Counted from the stretch's first letter, positions 18,601 to 28,197 are shown. The stretch is 64,000 nt of DNA from Prochlorococcus sp. AG-418-M08 (GCA_003213955.1 QCMG01000005.1:1-64000), one strand, 5' to 3'. Numbers and translations are program-made. Notes: generated from the letters alone by a model not told the origin.

Positions 18601-20210
18601 TCTATTGGAGGGTTAGTTACCTGCGCAAATCTTTGTTTAAAATAGTCATAAAGAATATGTGGTTTCGATGAAAGCACGGCTAATGGTATGTCATCACCCA
18701 TGCAATAAGTAGGTTCTTTAGAAAGAGAAGCCATTGAATCAAGAATTAGATCATTATCTTCTGAAGAGAAACCATAAGCACTTTGCTGTTGAAGCAATTC
18801 AAGATCTTTTAAAACACAAATTTTAGACCATTCACTTTTTTTGAGTTTTATTATTCTTTGTTGAAGCAAGTCTTGATAGTTTTCTCTTTTCGCAGCCTCT
18901 GATTTAACATCCCAATTCCTCAAAAGCTTATTGTGAAAAAAATCTACTGCTAACATTTGTCCTGGACCTAATCGTCCTTTTTCTATAACTCTGTTTTCTT
19001 CAATATCTACAACACCTGTTTCAGAGCCCATTATCACAAAACCATCTTTTGTAATTGAATATCTGGCAGGCCTTAACCCATTCCTATCTAGAGTTGCTCC
19101 AACATAATTGCCATCAGCAAATACTAATAAAGCAGGGCCATCCCATGCTTCTTGAAGACTGGCTGAATATTCATAAAATGCTTTTATATCATCTCTATCT
19201 TCAAGCTCTGGTTGATCTCTAAATGCTTCTGGAACAAGTCCCATTAAAGAATCAGTTATAGGTTTACCTGAACGAATATTAATTTCTAAAGTTGCATCAA
19301 GATTTGATGAATCACTTTTATTTATATCAACTATTGGTTTGATATCTGTAGATAATTCTCCCCAGTACTCATCAATATGTGTTTCTGATGCTTTAGCCCA
19401 ATTAATATTTCCAAGAAGTGTATTAATTTCTCCATTATGACCTAAAAATCTCATTGGCTGAGCGAGAGGCCATTTTGGCAAGGTATTTGTACTAAATCTT
19501 CGATGGTAGACAGAAAATGAAACTTGAAAATCTTCTTTCTTTAAGTCTTCGTAAAATTCTGATAAAACTTCAGATCTAACCATCCCTTTGTAAACAACTG
19601 TTTTGGAACTAAGCGATGCGAAATAAAATTCACAATCCCCAACGGCATTTTTTGTATTTTCTCTGATTCTTTTTTCAATTCTCTTTCTTAGTTGAAATAA
19701 CCGCATCTCAATATCTTGACACTCATCTTTTTCTAAACTAATGATCCATTGACATATGGATGGAGCATTTGCTTTTGCTAAAATTCCTAAAGTTTCATTT
19801 TTAACCGGTACATTTCTCCAAAGTGTTTTTTTGAAATTTAGTTTTTTGGCTTCTTCGTCGCATACTAATTTAGATTCTTTGACTTTTAATTTATTATTTG
19901 GCATAAAAATCATACCTAAACCTCTTATTTCATTAGGTTCAGGAACTAAATTCAATTCTTTATCTAAAAATTTCCAAGGAATTGAACATAAAATACCTGC
20001 TCCATCTCCTGAGTCGCTATCTCCACCACATCCGCCTCTGTGCTCCATACAATTAAGTCCTTTGAGGGATTGTTTTAATATCCAATTGCTTTCTTTACCT
20101 TCAATATTTGCTACGAAACCTACTCCGCATGCGTCTTTCTCTCCAATTATTCCATCCGGAGAATAACTATCTTGATATGGCTCGATGCTTCTTTTGATAC
20201 TTTCTCGCAT
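15639..20210 (-). CDS. gltB: ferredoxin-dependent glutamate synthase
   Basis: The 1523-residue enzyme (also called glsF) makes two glutamates from glutamine and 2-oxoglutarate using reduced ferredoxin, the second step of the GS-GOGAT cycle. A 27-residue propeptide precedes the amidotransferase nucleophile C28 (CGVGF). Further on lie the central domain, the FMN-binding synthase domain (KPGEGGQLPGPKV, GGTGASPLSS) and the 3Fe-4S cysteines in CIMARVCHTNKCPVG. The C-terminal part is a glycine-rich beta-helix. It diverges from rpsL across 197 bp; I found no GTA-N8-TAC NtcA site there. Confidence 0.98.
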   Translation of the reverse strand: MRESIKRSIEPYQDSYSPDGIIGEKDACGVGFVANIEGKESNWILKQSLKGLNCMEHRGGCGGDSDSGDGAGILCSIPWKFLDKELNLVPEPNEIRGLGMIFMPNNKLKVKESKLVCDEEAKKLNFKKTLWRNVPVKNETLGILAKANAPSICQWIISLEKDECQDIEMRLFQLRKRIEKRIRENTKNAVGDCEFYFASLSSKTVVYKGMVRSEVLSEFYEDLKKEDFQVSFSVYHRRFSTNTLPKWPLAQPMRFLGHNGEINTLLGNINWAKASETHIDEYWGELSTDIKPIVDINKSDSSNLDATLEINIRSGKPITDSLMGLVPEAFRDQPELEDRDDIKAFYEYSASLQEAWDGPALLVFADGNYVGATLDRNGLRPARYSITKDGFVIMGSETGVVDIEENRVIEKGRLGPGQMLAVDFFHNKLLRNWDVKSEAAKRENYQDLLQQRIIKLKKSEWSKICVLKDLELLQQQSAYGFSSEDNDLILDSMASLSKEPTYCMGDDIPLAVLSSKPHILYDYFKQRFAQVTNPPIDPLREKLVMSLEMHLGERCSPFETKNIKPFIHLKSPIINEQQLISLKESEIKSKTISSLFDIAEGVKGFEKKLSDICKLSEKAISDGCSLIIISDKGVNSQQSFIPPLLAVGAIHHYLLKKEIRLKASLIIETGQCWSTHHLACLIGYGASAICPWLTFESGRHWLQHPKTQKLITSKKINPLSFDDIQKNIKKALEDGLRKILSKIGISLLSSYHGAQIFEAVGIGSDLIKIGFNGTTSRIAGITLKELANESLSIHTKAYPEIDIKKLEFLGFVQFRNNGEYHSNNPEMSKVLHSALKQGPGYDHFEIYKTLIRNRPITSLRDLLTINSNRKSIPLDQVESVESICKRFCTGGMSLGALSREAHEVLAVAMNRIGGKSNSGEGGEDPARFNVLNDIDENTQSATLPFIKGLENGDTACSAIKQIASGRFGVTPEYLRSGKQLEIKMAQGAKPGEGGQLPGPKVDSYIAKLRNSKPGVALISPPPHHDIYSIEDLAQLIHDLHQVHPKAKVSVKLVSEIGIGTIAAGVSKANADVIQISGHDGGTGASPLSSIKHAGLPWELGVAEVHKSLLENNLRDRVILRTDGGLKTGWDVIIAALLGAEEYGFGSIAMIAEGCIMARVCHTNKCPVGVATQKEELRKRFKGLPNNVVNFFLYIAEEIRQIMSSIGVYNMEELIGNQEFLTTRDIILPKTKNVDLSSLVNNENLVRDRSWLNHSKNAHSNGYVLEDKLLSDAEFMNSIKNHKKLTKKIDISNTDRSVCAKISGEIAALYGNNGFNGELNLNFNGYAGQSFGAFLLRGMNIKLIGEANDYVCKGMNGGLLTIIPPKVDEKSAEQVILGNTCLYGATGGKLFALGKSGERFAVRNSGATAVTEGAGDHCCEYMTGGKIVILGSTGRNIGAGMTGGIAYILDEKKDLEDKVNKEIVGVHKLTNTKQEKILLDILNEYYEKTKSLKAYQIIKNWSENKGIFKIVVPPSEEEMLGIKN

Positions 20211-20374
20211 AGATTATTTAACTATATAAAAAATTTAGTTTATTTCCATTATAAAAATAAATATCAAAATAAAACCAAAAATAATGAAGAATTACTAAAC
20301 AAATTTAAATTAAAGAATTTTAATTATAAAAAAACAGAAAAAAGCTTTAGATGTGACTCGTTAAAGGTTATGAT

Positions 20375-20390
20375 AATTAGATATCTAATT
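20375..20390. promoter_or_regulatory. 16-bp perfect palindrome just before rpsL
   Basis: AATTAGATATCTAATT at 20375-20390 is a perfect palindrome ending 17 bp before the rpsL ATG. It directly follows TATGAT (20369-20374), a plausible -10, so it would overlap the transcription start. It could be an operator, or form a short 5'-end hairpin in the str mRNA. The interval otherwise shows only AT-rich DNA. Confidence 0.45.
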
Positions 20391-20407
20391 TTATTTATAG
20401 ATTGTAA

Positions 20408-20785
20408 ATGCCGACCATTTCGCAATTAATTGGTTCAGAAAGAAAACGTCTGACAAGAAAAACAAAATCTCCTGCACTTAAATCTTGTCCAGAGAGAAGA
20501 GGAGTATGTACAAGAGTTTATACATCTACTCCAAAGAAACCTAATTCTGCCCTAAGAAAAGTTGCTAGGGTAAGATTAACCTCAGGTTTTGAAGTTACTG
20601 CTTATATTCCTGGAATTGGTCATAATTTGCAAGAACACTCAGTAGTTTTGCTAAGAGGAGGAAGAGTTAAGGATTTACCGGGGGTAAGATACCATATAAT
20701 AAGAGGAACTTTAGATACTGCAGGAGTCAAAGATAGGCGTCAATCCAGATCTAAATATGGTGCAAAAGCTCCAAAAAATGATTAA
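20408..20785 (+). CDS. rpsL: 30S ribosomal protein S12
   Basis: A 125-residue ribosomal protein of the decoding centre. It begins [15 protein letters not shown] and contains [15 protein letters not shown] and the [26 protein letters not shown] loop next to the A site. First gene of the str operon, with rpsG 27 bp downstream. Length and ending are normal for the family. Confidence 0.99.
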   Translation: MPTISQLIGSERKRLTRKTKSPALKSCPERRGVCTRVYTSTPKKPNSALRKVARVRLTSGFEVTAYIPGIGHNLQEHSVVLLRGGRVKDLPGVRYHIIRGTLDTAGVKDRRQSRSKYGAKAPKND

Positions 20786-20812
20786 TTTTTTCAATTCAAT
20801 TCTCTATTAAAT

Positions 20813-21283
20813 ATGTCACGACGAAATGCAGCAGTAAAAAGACCTGTTTTACCAGATCCTCAATTTAATAGTCGCCTTGCTTCTATGATGATTTCTAGAT
20901 TAATGAAACATGGTAAAAAGTCTACTGCACAAAAAATATTATCAGATGCTTTTTCTCTTATTAGTGAGAGAACAGGCGGAAATGCTGTAGAGCTATTTGA
21001 AACAGCTGTAAAGAATGCGACACCTTTAGTTGAGGTAAGAGCTAGAAGAGTTGGTGGTGCTACTTATCAAGTTCCCATGGAAGTCCGACAAGAAAGAGGA
21101 ACTGCAATGGCATTGCGATGGCTTGTTACTTTTTCAAGAGGGAGAAATGGAAAAAGTATGTCACAAAAATTAGCTGGAGAGTTAATGGATGCAGCTAATG
21201 AGACTGGCAGTGCTGTCAAGAAAAGAGAAGATACTCATAAAATGGCAGAAGCTAATAAGGCTTTTGCTCATTACAGATACTAA
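20813..21283 (+). CDS. rpsG: 30S ribosomal protein S7
   Basis: A 156-residue primary 16S rRNA-binding protein that starts assembly of the 30S head. It begins [16 protein letters not shown] and has the conserved [17 protein letters not shown] and [16 protein letters not shown] segments. It sits between rpsL and fusA as in the standard str operon; the 103-bp gap after it holds a long palindrome. In enteric bacteria S7 represses this operon, but that target structure cannot be assumed here. Confidence 0.99.
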
Positions 21284-21323
21284 TTTTGACCTAAATGGTC
21301 TTTAATTAGTTTATTATTAAACG

Positions 21324-21349
21324 AAAGTTTATTTGATCAAATAAACTTT
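21324..21349 (+). repeat. 26-bp perfect palindrome between rpsG and fusA
   Basis: The half AAAGTTTATTTGA (21324-21336) is followed directly by its reverse complement to 21349. As RNA it folds into a stem of about 11 bp with a 4-nt loop, extended by G-U and C-G pairs outside. It ends 37 bp before the fusA TTG. With no strong U-tract it is more likely an mRNA processing, stability or attenuation element than a full terminator. Confidence 0.6.
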
Positions 21350-21386
21350 TGCTATTTAGCAAATCATTCTATTTGGAGTTTTAACA

Positions 21387-23462
21387 TTGGCACGCGACTT
21401 TCCCCTTGAACGAGTTAGGAACATAGGTATAGCCGCTCACATTGATGCTGGTAAAACAACTACTACTGAAAGAATACTCTTTTATTCAGGGGTAGTTCAC
21501 AAAATTGGAGAGGTACATGATGGTGCTGCCGTTACCGATTGGATGGCTCAAGAAAGAGAAAGAGGAATTACAATTACAGCTGCTGCAATTTCTACAAGTT
21601 GGCAGGATCATAGAATTAATATTATTGATACCCCAGGTCACGTTGATTTTACAATAGAAGTTGAGAGATCAATGAGAGTTCTTGATGGAGTTATAGCTGT
21701 ATTTTGTGCCGTTGGAGGAGTTCAGCCACAGTCAGAAACAGTTTGGAGACAAGCCGATAGATACTCTGTTCCAAGGATGGTTTTTGTTAACAAGATGGAT
21801 AGAACAGGGGCAGACTTCCTAAAAGTTAATCAACAAATTAAAGACCGTTTAAAAGCAAATGCTTTCCCTATTCAACTGCCAATAGGTTCTGAGGGAGATC
21901 TTACAGGAATTATAGATTTAGTAAGCAATAAAGCTTATTTATATAAAAATGATTTAGGTACTGATATTGAAGAAGCTCCAATTCCAGATGATATGAAGGA
22001 TGAGGCAATTGAATGGAGAAGTAAACTTATGGAAAGTGTTGCAGAAAATGATGAAGAATTAATCGAAATATTTCTTGATAAGGGTGAATTAACAGAAGAA
22101 CAACTTAAGAAAGGAATCAGAGAAGGCGTTCTAAAGCACGGCTTAGTTCCTGTTTTGTGTGGATCAGCTTTTAAAAATAAGGGAGTTCAATTAGTTCTTG
22201 ATGCAGTAGTTGATTATTTGCCAGCTCCAGTTGATGTAAAACCAATTCAGGGTGTTTTACCTAATGGGAAGGAAGATATCAGACCGTCAGATGATAATGC
22301 TCCTTTCAGTGCACTAGCTTTCAAAGTAATGTCTGATCCTTATGGAAAACTAACTTTTGTAAGAATGTATTCTGGAGTTTTATCAAAAGGTAGTTATGTT
22401 ATGAATTCCACTAAGGATGCTAAAGAGAGAATCTCTAGACTAGTTATTTTAAAAGCTGATGAGAGAGAAGAAGTTGATGAATTAAGAGCTGGTGATTTGG
22501 GAGCTGTTTTGGGGTTGAAAAACACAACAACAGGGGATACCTTGTGTAATACCGACGATCCAATTGTTCTAGAAACCTTATTTATTCCTGAACCCGTCAT
22601 CTCTGTTGCTGTTGAACCAAAAACTAAAGGAGATATGGAAAAGCTATCTAAAGCTTTACAAGCATTATCAGAAGAAGATCCAACCTTTAGGGTGAGTACA
22701 GATAAAGAGACAAATCAGACTGTAATAGCAGGTATGGGCGAATTACATTTAGAAATACTTGTTGATAGAATGTTGAGAGAGTTTAAAGTTGAAGCAAATA
22801 TTGGTGCACCTCAAGTTTCTTATAGAGAGACAATTAGATCAAGTTCAAAAGGTGAGGGTAAATATGCAAGACAAACAGGAGGTAAAGGGCAATATGGACA
22901 TGTAGTTATTGAAATGGAACCTGCTGAAGTTGGGAAAGGTTTTGAATTCGTTAATAAAATTGTTGGTGGAACAGTTCCAAAAGAGTACATTGGTCCAGCC
23001 TCAAATGGTATGAAAGAGACATGTGAATCAGGCGTTCTTGCCGGTTATCCGCTGATTGATGTAAAAGTAACACTAGTCGATGGTTCATTCCACGATGTAG
23101 ACTCATCTGAAATGGCCTTCAAAATTGCAGGTTCAATGGCATTTAAAGACGGGGTTAAAAAATGCAATCCTGTCCTCTTAGAGCCTATGATGAAAGTTGA
23201 GGTCGAAAGTCCTGACGATTTTCTTGGATCTGTAATTGGTGATCTCTCTTCTAGGAGAGGTCAAGTCGAAGGACAATCTGTCGATGATGGATTGTCTAAA
23301 GTACAGGCCAAAGTGCCTTTAGCCGAAATGTTCGGTTATGCCACTCAACTCCGATCTATGACTCAAGGTCGGGGAATATTTTCAATGGAGTTCGCAAATT
23401 ATGAGGAGGTTCCTCGTAATGTTGCTGAAGCTATCATTTCCAAGAATCAGGGCAACTCCTGA
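21387..23462 (+). CDS. fusA: elongation factor G
   Basis: The 691-residue translocation GTPase. G motifs are AHIDAGKTT (G1), DTPGHVDF (G3) and NKMD (G4), followed by domains II to V. The start is TTG at 21387, giving the standard [20 protein letters not shown] beginning. It is the third gene of the str operon, with tuf 43 bp downstream. Length and sequence are typical, and no mitochondrial- or spdA-type divergence is apparent. Confidence 0.98.
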   Translation: MARDFPLERVRNIGIAAHIDAGKTTTTERILFYSGVVHKIGEVHDGAAVTDWMAQERERGITITAAAISTSWQDHRINIIDTPGHVDFTIEVERSMRVLDGVIAVFCAVGGVQPQSETVWRQADRYSVPRMVFVNKMDRTGADFLKVNQQIKDRLKANAFPIQLPIGSEGDLTGIIDLVSNKAYLYKNDLGTDIEEAPIPDDMKDEAIEWRSKLMESVAENDEELIEIFLDKGELTEEQLKKGIREGVLKHGLVPVLCGSAFKNKGVQLVLDAVVDYLPAPVDVKPIQGVLPNGKEDIRPSDDNAPFSALAFKVMSDPYGKLTFVRMYSGVLSKGSYVMNSTKDAKERISRLVILKADEREEVDELRAGDLGAVLGLKNTTTGDTLCNTDDPIVLETLFIPEPVISVAVEPKTKGDMEKLSKALQALSEEDPTFRVSTDKETNQTVIAGMGELHLEILVDRMLREFKVEANIGAPQVSYRETIRSSSKGEGKYARQTGGKGQYGHVVIEMEPAEVGKGFEFVNKIVGGTVPKEYIGPASNGMKETCESGVLAGYPLIDVKVTLVDGSFHDVDSSEMAFKIAGSMAFKDGVKKCNPVLLEPMMKVEVESPDDFLGSVIGDLSSRRGQVEGQSVDDGLSKVQAKVPLAEMFGYATQLRSMTQGRGIFSMEFANYEEVPRNVAEAIISKNQGNS

Positions 23463-23505
23463 TCTCTAAACCAAACACTATTTAACCCTCGATTCTTTAA
23501 TTCAA

Positions 23506-24705
23506 ATGGCTCGCGAGAAGTTCGAAAGAAACAAACCACATGTCAATATTGGCACTATTGGCCATGTTGATCATGGAAAAACAACCCTGACTGCTGCTAT
23601 AACAAATGTTCTAGCTAAAAAAGGTCAAGCACAAGCTCAAGATTATGGAGACATAGATGGCGCTCCAGAAGAAAGAGAACGTGGCATAACAATTAATACT
23701 GCACACGTCGAATACGAAACTGAAGGCAGGCATTATGCCCATGTCGACTGTCCTGGCCATGCTGATTATGTTAAAAACATGATTACTGGTGCAGCTCAGA
23801 TGGATGGTGCAATTTTAGTTTGTGCTGCAACAGATGGTCCTATGGCCCAAACTAAAGAGCATATTCTTCTGGCTAAACAAGTTGGAGTACCTGCCTTAGT
23901 AGTTGCTTTGAATAAATGTGACATGGTTGATGATGAAGAAATCATTGAACTTGTCGAAATGGAAATTAGAGAACTTCTAGATAGTTATGATTTCCCAGGA
24001 GATGACATACCCATTGTGCAAGTCTCAGGTTTAAAAGCTTTAGAAGGAGATTCTACTTGGGAATCTAAAATCGAAGAATTAATGAAGGCTGTTGATGCCA
24101 GCATCCCTGAACCAGAAAGAGAAATAGATAAACCATTTTTGATGGCAGTTGAAGATGTTTTCTCTATCACAGGAAGAGGTACCGTTGCCACAGGAAGAAT
24201 TGAAAGAGGAAAAGTAAAAGTAGGAGAAGAAGTTGAAATTGTTGGAATACGAGATACAAGATTAACAACTGTTACTGGAGTCGAAATGTTTAGAAAGCTT
24301 CTCGATGAAGGGATGGCTGGAGATAATGTAGGACTTCTTTTGCGTGGTGTTCAAAAAGAAGATATTGAGAGAGGTATGGTACTAGTTAAAAAAGGTTCAA
24401 TTACTCCCCATACAAAATTCGAAGGGGAGGTTTATGTTCTTAAGAAAGAAGAGGGTGGAAGACATACTCCTTTCTTTACTGGTTACAGACCTCAATTTTA
24501 CATAAGAACTACTGATGTAACTGGACAAATTACGGCCTTTACCTCAGATGATGGCGCTAATGTAGAGATGGTAATGCCAGGTGACAGAATAAAAATGACA
24601 GGAGAATTAATATGTCCTGTTGCTATAGAACAAGGCATGCGCTTTGCTATTCGCGAAGGTGGTCGTACTATTGGAGCTGGTGTTGTTTCTAAAATTATTG
24701 AATAG
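23506..24705 (+). CDS. tuf: elongation factor Tu
   Basis: The 399-residue GTPase that delivers aminoacyl-tRNA to the ribosome. It has [10 protein letters not shown] (P-loop), DCPGHADY and NKCDMVDD, then the two beta-barrel domains ending [14 protein letters not shown]. It is the only tuf copy in this window. Its codons are noticeably enriched in C-ending and G+C-richer choices compared with neighbours, as expected for very high expression. rpsJ follows after 103 bp that contain a hairpin. Confidence 0.99.
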   Translation: MAREKFERNKPHVNIGTIGHVDHGKTTLTAAITNVLAKKGQAQAQDYGDIDGAPEERERGITINTAHVEYETEGRHYAHVDCPGHADYVKNMITGAAQMDGAILVCAATDGPMAQTKEHILLAKQVGVPALVVALNKCDMVDDEEIIELVEMEIRELLDSYDFPGDDIPIVQVSGLKALEGDSTWESKIEELMKAVDASIPEPEREIDKPFLMAVEDVFSITGRGTVATGRIERGKVKVGEEVEIVGIRDTRLTTVTGVEMFRKLLDEGMAGDNVGLLLRGVQKEDIERGMVLVKKGSITPHTKFEGEVYVLKKEEGGRHTPFFTGYRPQFYIRTTDVTGQITAFTSDDGANVEMVMPGDRIKMTGELICPVAIEQGMRFAIREGGRTIGAGVVSKIIE

Positions 24706-24761
24706 TTTCTTGTTTGACAAATCTAACTTTCGATAATCTAAAATTATTAAACAATAGATAT

Positions 24762-24784
24762 GGGTTATTGATTATCAATAACCC
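24762..24784 (+). terminator. hairpin between tuf and rpsJ
   Basis: GGGTTATTG (24762-24770) and CAATAACCC (24776-24784) form a perfect 9-bp stem with a 5-nt ATTAT loop. The sequence after it (TTCTTC) is only mildly T-rich, so it may be a partial terminator or a 3' stabiliser that lowers rpsJ expression relative to tuf. Confidence 0.5.
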
Positions 24785-24808
24785 TTCTTCAAAGATTAAT
24801 TTAAACTT

Positions 24809-25129
24809 ATGACAACTACACTCGCGCAACAAAAAATTCGCATAAGATTGAAAGCATTCGATAGGAGAATGCTAGATTTGTCTTGTGACAAAATTATTCA
24901 AACAGCAGATACAACTGCTGCTTCAGCTATAGGACCTATTCCATTACCTACCAAGAGAAAAATTTATTGTGTTTTAAGATCTCCTCATGTAGATAAGGAT
25001 TCTAGAGAGCATTTTGAGACTAGAACTCATAGAAGAATAATTGATATCTATAGTCCCTCTGCTAAAACTATAGATGCTTTAATGAAATTGGATCTTCCTA
25101 GTGGGGTAGATATAGAAGTCAAACTATAA
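24809..25129 (+). CDS. rpsJ: 30S ribosomal protein S10
   Basis: A 106-residue ribosomal protein that also forms the NusE part of antitermination complexes. [15 protein letters not shown] starts the fold, and the [26 protein letters not shown] region is diagnostic. In cyanobacteria rpsJ commonly follows tuf, closing the str operon. The hairpin upstream may uncouple it. Confidence 0.98.
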   Translation: MTTTLAQQKIRIRLKAFDRRMLDLSCDKIIQTADTTAASAIGPIPLPTKRKIYCVLRSPHVDKDSREHFETRTHRRIIDIYSPSAKTIDALMKLDLPSGVDIEVKL

Positions 25130-25185
25130 GAAAGCCCGAAGAGGACTTAAATTTACTATCATTAAATAAAGATCTTGAGGTTTAA

Positions 25186-25842
25186 ATGGGAGAGCTTTCA
25201 GTAAGGGAATTACCGTTATTCCCTCTGCCAGAAGTTGTTCTTTTCCCTCAAGAAGTTTTACCCCTTCACATCTTTGAATCAAGATACAGAATTATGCTTA
25301 AGTCTGTACTTGAAAGTGATTCAATGTTTGGAGTAATAAAATGGGATCCTATTACAAAGAGTATGGCTAAAGTTGGCTGTTGTGCTCAAATAATAAAACA
25401 TCAAACAGCCGAAGATGGTAGAAGTAATATAATTACAATCGGACAGCAAAGATTTCAAGTTTTAGAAATTGTACGTTCAACACCTTATTGCTCAGCTATG
25501 GTTAGTTGGATCACAGATGAAAATATTGAAAGTTTTCAAAATTTAGACCTTTTAAGAGATTCAGTTACCAAAGCATTATTTGATGTAGTTCAATTAACTG
25601 GTAAACTAACTAATTCTCAAAAAGTTCTTCCTGATAAATTACCTGAAAACCCTTTGGAACTGTCTTTTTGGATTGGAGCTCATTTAGGCGGACCGGTAGC
25701 TGAAGAGCAGCAGAAACTCCTTGAGGAGAGGAATACCTACGCACGTCTACAAAGAGAATTTGAAATGTTAGACCATACTAGAAAACAATTGGCAGCTAGA
25801 ACAGCTTTAAAAGAAAGCTTTCCTGATATCAAAGGTAATTAA
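25186..25842 (+). CDS. Lon N-terminal (LON substrate-binding) domain protein
   Basis: A 218-residue protein consisting of the Lon protease N-terminal substrate-binding domain only. ELPLFPLPEVVLFPQEVLPLHIFESRYRIML is the typical start, followed by GVI and the GCCAQI strand. It lacks the AAA+ and peptidase parts, so it cannot degrade proteins alone. Such stand-alone proteins are widespread in cyanobacteria and plants; the role is unknown, perhaps peptide or chaperone-like binding. Its TAA directly abuts the ATG of the methyltransferase gene, so the two are cotranscribed and probably coupled. Confidence 0.9.
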   Translation: MGELSVRELPLFPLPEVVLFPQEVLPLHIFESRYRIMLKSVLESDSMFGVIKWDPITKSMAKVGCCAQIIKHQTAEDGRSNIITIGQQRFQVLEIVRSTPYCSAMVSWITDENIESFQNLDLLRDSVTKALFDVVQLTGKLTNSQKVLPDKLPENPLELSFWIGAHLGGPVAEEQQKLLEERNTYARLQREFEMLDHTRKQLAARTALKESFPDIKGN

Positions 25843-26778
25843 ATGTTTGAATTTTTAATATCTTTTATTTTTTTAGTATTATTTTTTTTATTATCCTACT
25901 TAATAATTTGGAGAATCAATCCAAGAAAATATGTTTCTTCTGGAACTGTAGCTTCTGCTTATGACTCATGGACTCAAGACAAATTGCTAGAAAGATTGTG
26001 GGGGGAGCATATACATTTAGGATTTTATCCTCCAAATAAAAATATTGATTTTAGAGAGGCTAAAGTACAATTTGTACATGAGTTAGTTAGTTGGAGCGGT
26101 CTAGATAAATTACCTAAAGGTTCTAGGGTTCTAGATGTGGGTTGTGGAATAGGAGGAAGCTCTAGGATTCTGGCCAACTACTATGGATTTAATGTAACCG
26201 GTATAACTATTAGTCCAGCCCAAGTAAAAAGAGCTAAAGAACTTACACCTTATGAATGTAAATGTAACTTCAAAGTAATGGATGCTTTGAATTTACAATT
26301 TGAAGATGGAGCATTTGATGGGGTTTGGAGTGTTGAGGCAGGAGCTCATATGAATAACAAAACCAAGTTTGCAGATCAAATGTTAAGAACTTTGAGACCT
26401 GGAGGATATTTAGCTTTGGCTGATTGGAATTCAAGAGATTTAAATCAGAAGCCCCCATCAATGCTTGAAAAAATAATATTAAAACAATTACTTGAACAGT
26501 GGGCACATCCTGAATTTGTAAGTATCAAAGACTTTAGTAGTATTCTGATCAACAATAAAAATAGTTCAGGTAAAGTTATTTTTGATAATTGGAATTCCTA
26601 TACAAACCCATCTTGGTTTGATTCAATATATGAAGGGATGAGAAGGCCAAATGCAATTTTATCACTTGGTCCAGGAGCAATAGTAAAGTCTATAAGAGAG
26701 ATTCCTACAATATTGCTAATGTATTGGGCCTTTAAAAAAGGCTTAATGGAGTTTGGTGTTTATAAATGCAGAGGATAG
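25843..26778 (+). CDS. MPBQ/MSBQ-type SAM methyltransferase (quinone/tocopherol pathway)
   Basis: 311 residues. A hydrophobic anchor helix at about 5-24 is followed by a class I methyltransferase domain with LDVGCGIGGSSR (97-108) as SAM site. The layout SAYDSWTQDKLLERLWGEHIHLGFY, then NVTGITISPAQVKRA, WSVEAGAHM and the ending VREIPTILLMYWAF closely matches cyanobacterial 2-methyl-6-phytylbenzoquinol methyltransferase (Synechocystis Slr0418 type, by memory of that sequence). It would methylate the ring of tocopherol or plastoquinone precursors at the membrane. Zero spacing to the Lon-N gene upstream and zero spacing to the convergent pheA stop. Confidence 0.82.
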   Translation: MFEFLISFIFLVLFFLLSYLIIWRINPRKYVSSGTVASAYDSWTQDKLLERLWGEHIHLGFYPPNKNIDFREAKVQFVHELVSWSGLDKLPKGSRVLDVGCGIGGSSRILANYYGFNVTGITISPAQVKRAKELTPYECKCNFKVMDALNLQFEDGAFDGVWSVEAGAHMNNKTKFADQMLRTLRPGGYLALADWNSRDLNQKPPSMLEKIILKQLLEQWAHPEFVSIKDFSSILINNKNSSGKVIFDNWNSYTNPSWFDSIYEGMRRPNAILSLGPGAIVKSIREIPTILLMYWAFKKGLMEFGVYKCRG

Positions 26779-27624
26779 TTAGTCTAAATTTATGTTTTCT
26801 GATAAATAACATCCAAAATCTACTAAATGTTCACATAAAGGTTTCAGTTTTTTCTTCAATTCATAAAAGGCCTCAATATTGCTTCTCATATTTATTTCAA
26901 TATCAACATAAATTATATATTCGCCTAATTCTCTCTTTGAGGGCCGGGATTCTATCTTGCTCATATTGAAGCCAAATTCTGCAATATAATTTAAAGCTTC
27001 CAGTAAAGCTCCAGGATTATTTGAAAGTAATGAAAAGGCAAAACTGGCAATATTAGCTCTATCTAACATTGAGGTTTTACTCAATAAAACAAATCTTGTG
27101 CAATTTCCTGGAACATCATTAATAGGGAATGCTAATTCTTTAAGTCCCTTTATTTCAGTAAGAGATTTGGATCCAATAGCTGCTCTGAATGTACTCCCCT
27201 TTACCATATTCACAGCTTCTGAGGTTGAATTCGTTGATAAAGTAATTGCTTTTGGAAGATTTTCAGATAACCATTCTGAACATTGAGCTAAAGCTTGCGG
27301 ATGAGAAAGTACCTCCGATATCTCTTCAATGTCTCCAGCACTAATTAATGCATGTTTTATGGGTAACACGATTGCTTTATTTATATTAATATCAGGAAAT
27401 TTCCAAAGAGCGTCTAAAGTCGTTGTTACTCCACCCTCAACAGAGTTTTCGATTGGTACTATTGCAGCATCACAATTATTGTAGGCTATTGATTTTATAA
27501 CCGAATATAGCCCATTACATGGTACAAATAAAGGTGACTCAAAATTGGCAAGCTTTGATAAAATATGAGCTGCTTTTTCTGCGTATGTCCCTTCAGGACC
27601 TAAATATGCAACTTGTTTGCGCAT
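26779..27624 (-). CDS. pheA: prephenate dehydratase
   Basis: A 281-residue enzyme converting prephenate to phenylpyruvate in phenylalanine synthesis. The N-terminal YLGPEGTYAEKAA, VPIENSVEGGVTTTLD and GNCTRFVLLSK segments belong to the catalytic domain; the TRF threonine is the conserved active-site residue. From about residue 200 a C-terminal ACT domain (NNPGALLEALNYIAEFGFNMSKIESRPSK) binds phenylalanine for feedback control. There is no chorismate mutase domain. It converges with the methyltransferase gene at zero distance. Confidence 0.96.
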   Translation of the reverse strand: MRKQVAYLGPEGTYAEKAAHILSKLANFESPLFVPCNGLYSVIKSIAYNNCDAAIVPIENSVEGGVTTTLDALWKFPDININKAIVLPIKHALISAGDIEEISEVLSHPQALAQCSEWLSENLPKAITLSTNSTSEAVNMVKGSTFRAAIGSKSLTEIKGLKELAFPINDVPGNCTRFVLLSKTSMLDRANIASFAFSLLSNNPGALLEALNYIAEFGFNMSKIESRPSKRELGEYIIYVDIEINMRSNIEAFYELKKKLKPLCEHLVDFGCYLSENINLD

Positions 27625-27678
27625 GATTAATCGTAAGAAAAAAAAAAGACCAAATAAGCATTGGAGGTGTATAGAAAA

Positions 27679-28197
27679 ATGCTTTTAGTTTTTGATGCTA
27701 AACAGAAACTTAAGCTTTCTGTAACAAAGAATAAAGAATATCTTTCTAAATATCTTTTGGAAGAAGAAAGAGTTGTTGGAGCAATGCTAGACCCAAATAA
27801 ATTAGAACCTGAAGGGGACGGAAAGTATAAGTATACTGTAACAAGTTTCAGTGTTTTTCAATTAGATGTTAACCCTGTTGTATCAATTGCAGTTGAGAAT
27901 ATAGATGGTGTTTTAAAAATGAGTGCACTTGATAGCAAATTAGATGGTCTAGGAATAATAGAAGATTTTAGTTTAATTTTGAAAGCAAACTTGGAAGCGA
28001 CTGATAGTGGATTAGAGGGTGAAGCACTTCTGGGTGTCTCAGTAAGTCAACCTCCTCTTTTAAAACTTGTACCAAAGAAAATTTTGGAATCTACAGGTCA
28101 TTCAGTATTGAATGGAATTTTATTGGGAATAAAATCTAGAGTCCAACAACAATTAATAAAAGATTTTGTTGATTGGTGTGAATTAAATAAAGTTTAA
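27679..28197 (+). CDS. DUF1997 family protein
   Basis: A 172-residue protein of a family found in cyanobacteria and plastid-bearing eukaryotes, function unknown. It reads as a single SRPBCC-like alpha/beta domain ([24 protein letters not shown], then [20 protein letters not shown]). I choose the ATG at 27679. The frame is open from a TTG at 27661, but the only Shine-Dalgarno (GGAGG, 27663-27667) lies inside that extension, 11 nt before the ATG. Its 3' end overlaps the convergent rnhB by 15 bp. Confidence 0.82.
   Translation: MLLVFDAKQKLKLSVTKNKEYLSKYLLEEERVVGAMLDPNKLEPEGDGKYKYTVTSFSVFQLDVNPVVSIAVENIDGVLKMSALDSKLDGLGIIEDFSLILKANLEATDSGLEGEALLGVSVSQPPLLKLVPKKILESTGHSVLNGILLGIKSRVQQQLIKDFVDWCELNKV

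Noticed and set aside
19756-20166. A 136-codon open frame on the plus strand inside gltB
   Set aside because: Antisense to the highly conserved amidotransferase domain; no ribosome site and low-complexity peptide.
20211-20407. NtcA site controlling glutamate synthase
   Set aside because: No GTA-N8-TAC pattern found on reading the interval.
20172-20429. 85-codon frame before and into rpsL
   Set aside because: Lys/Asn-rich translation of AT-rich leader, overlaps rpsL out of frame.
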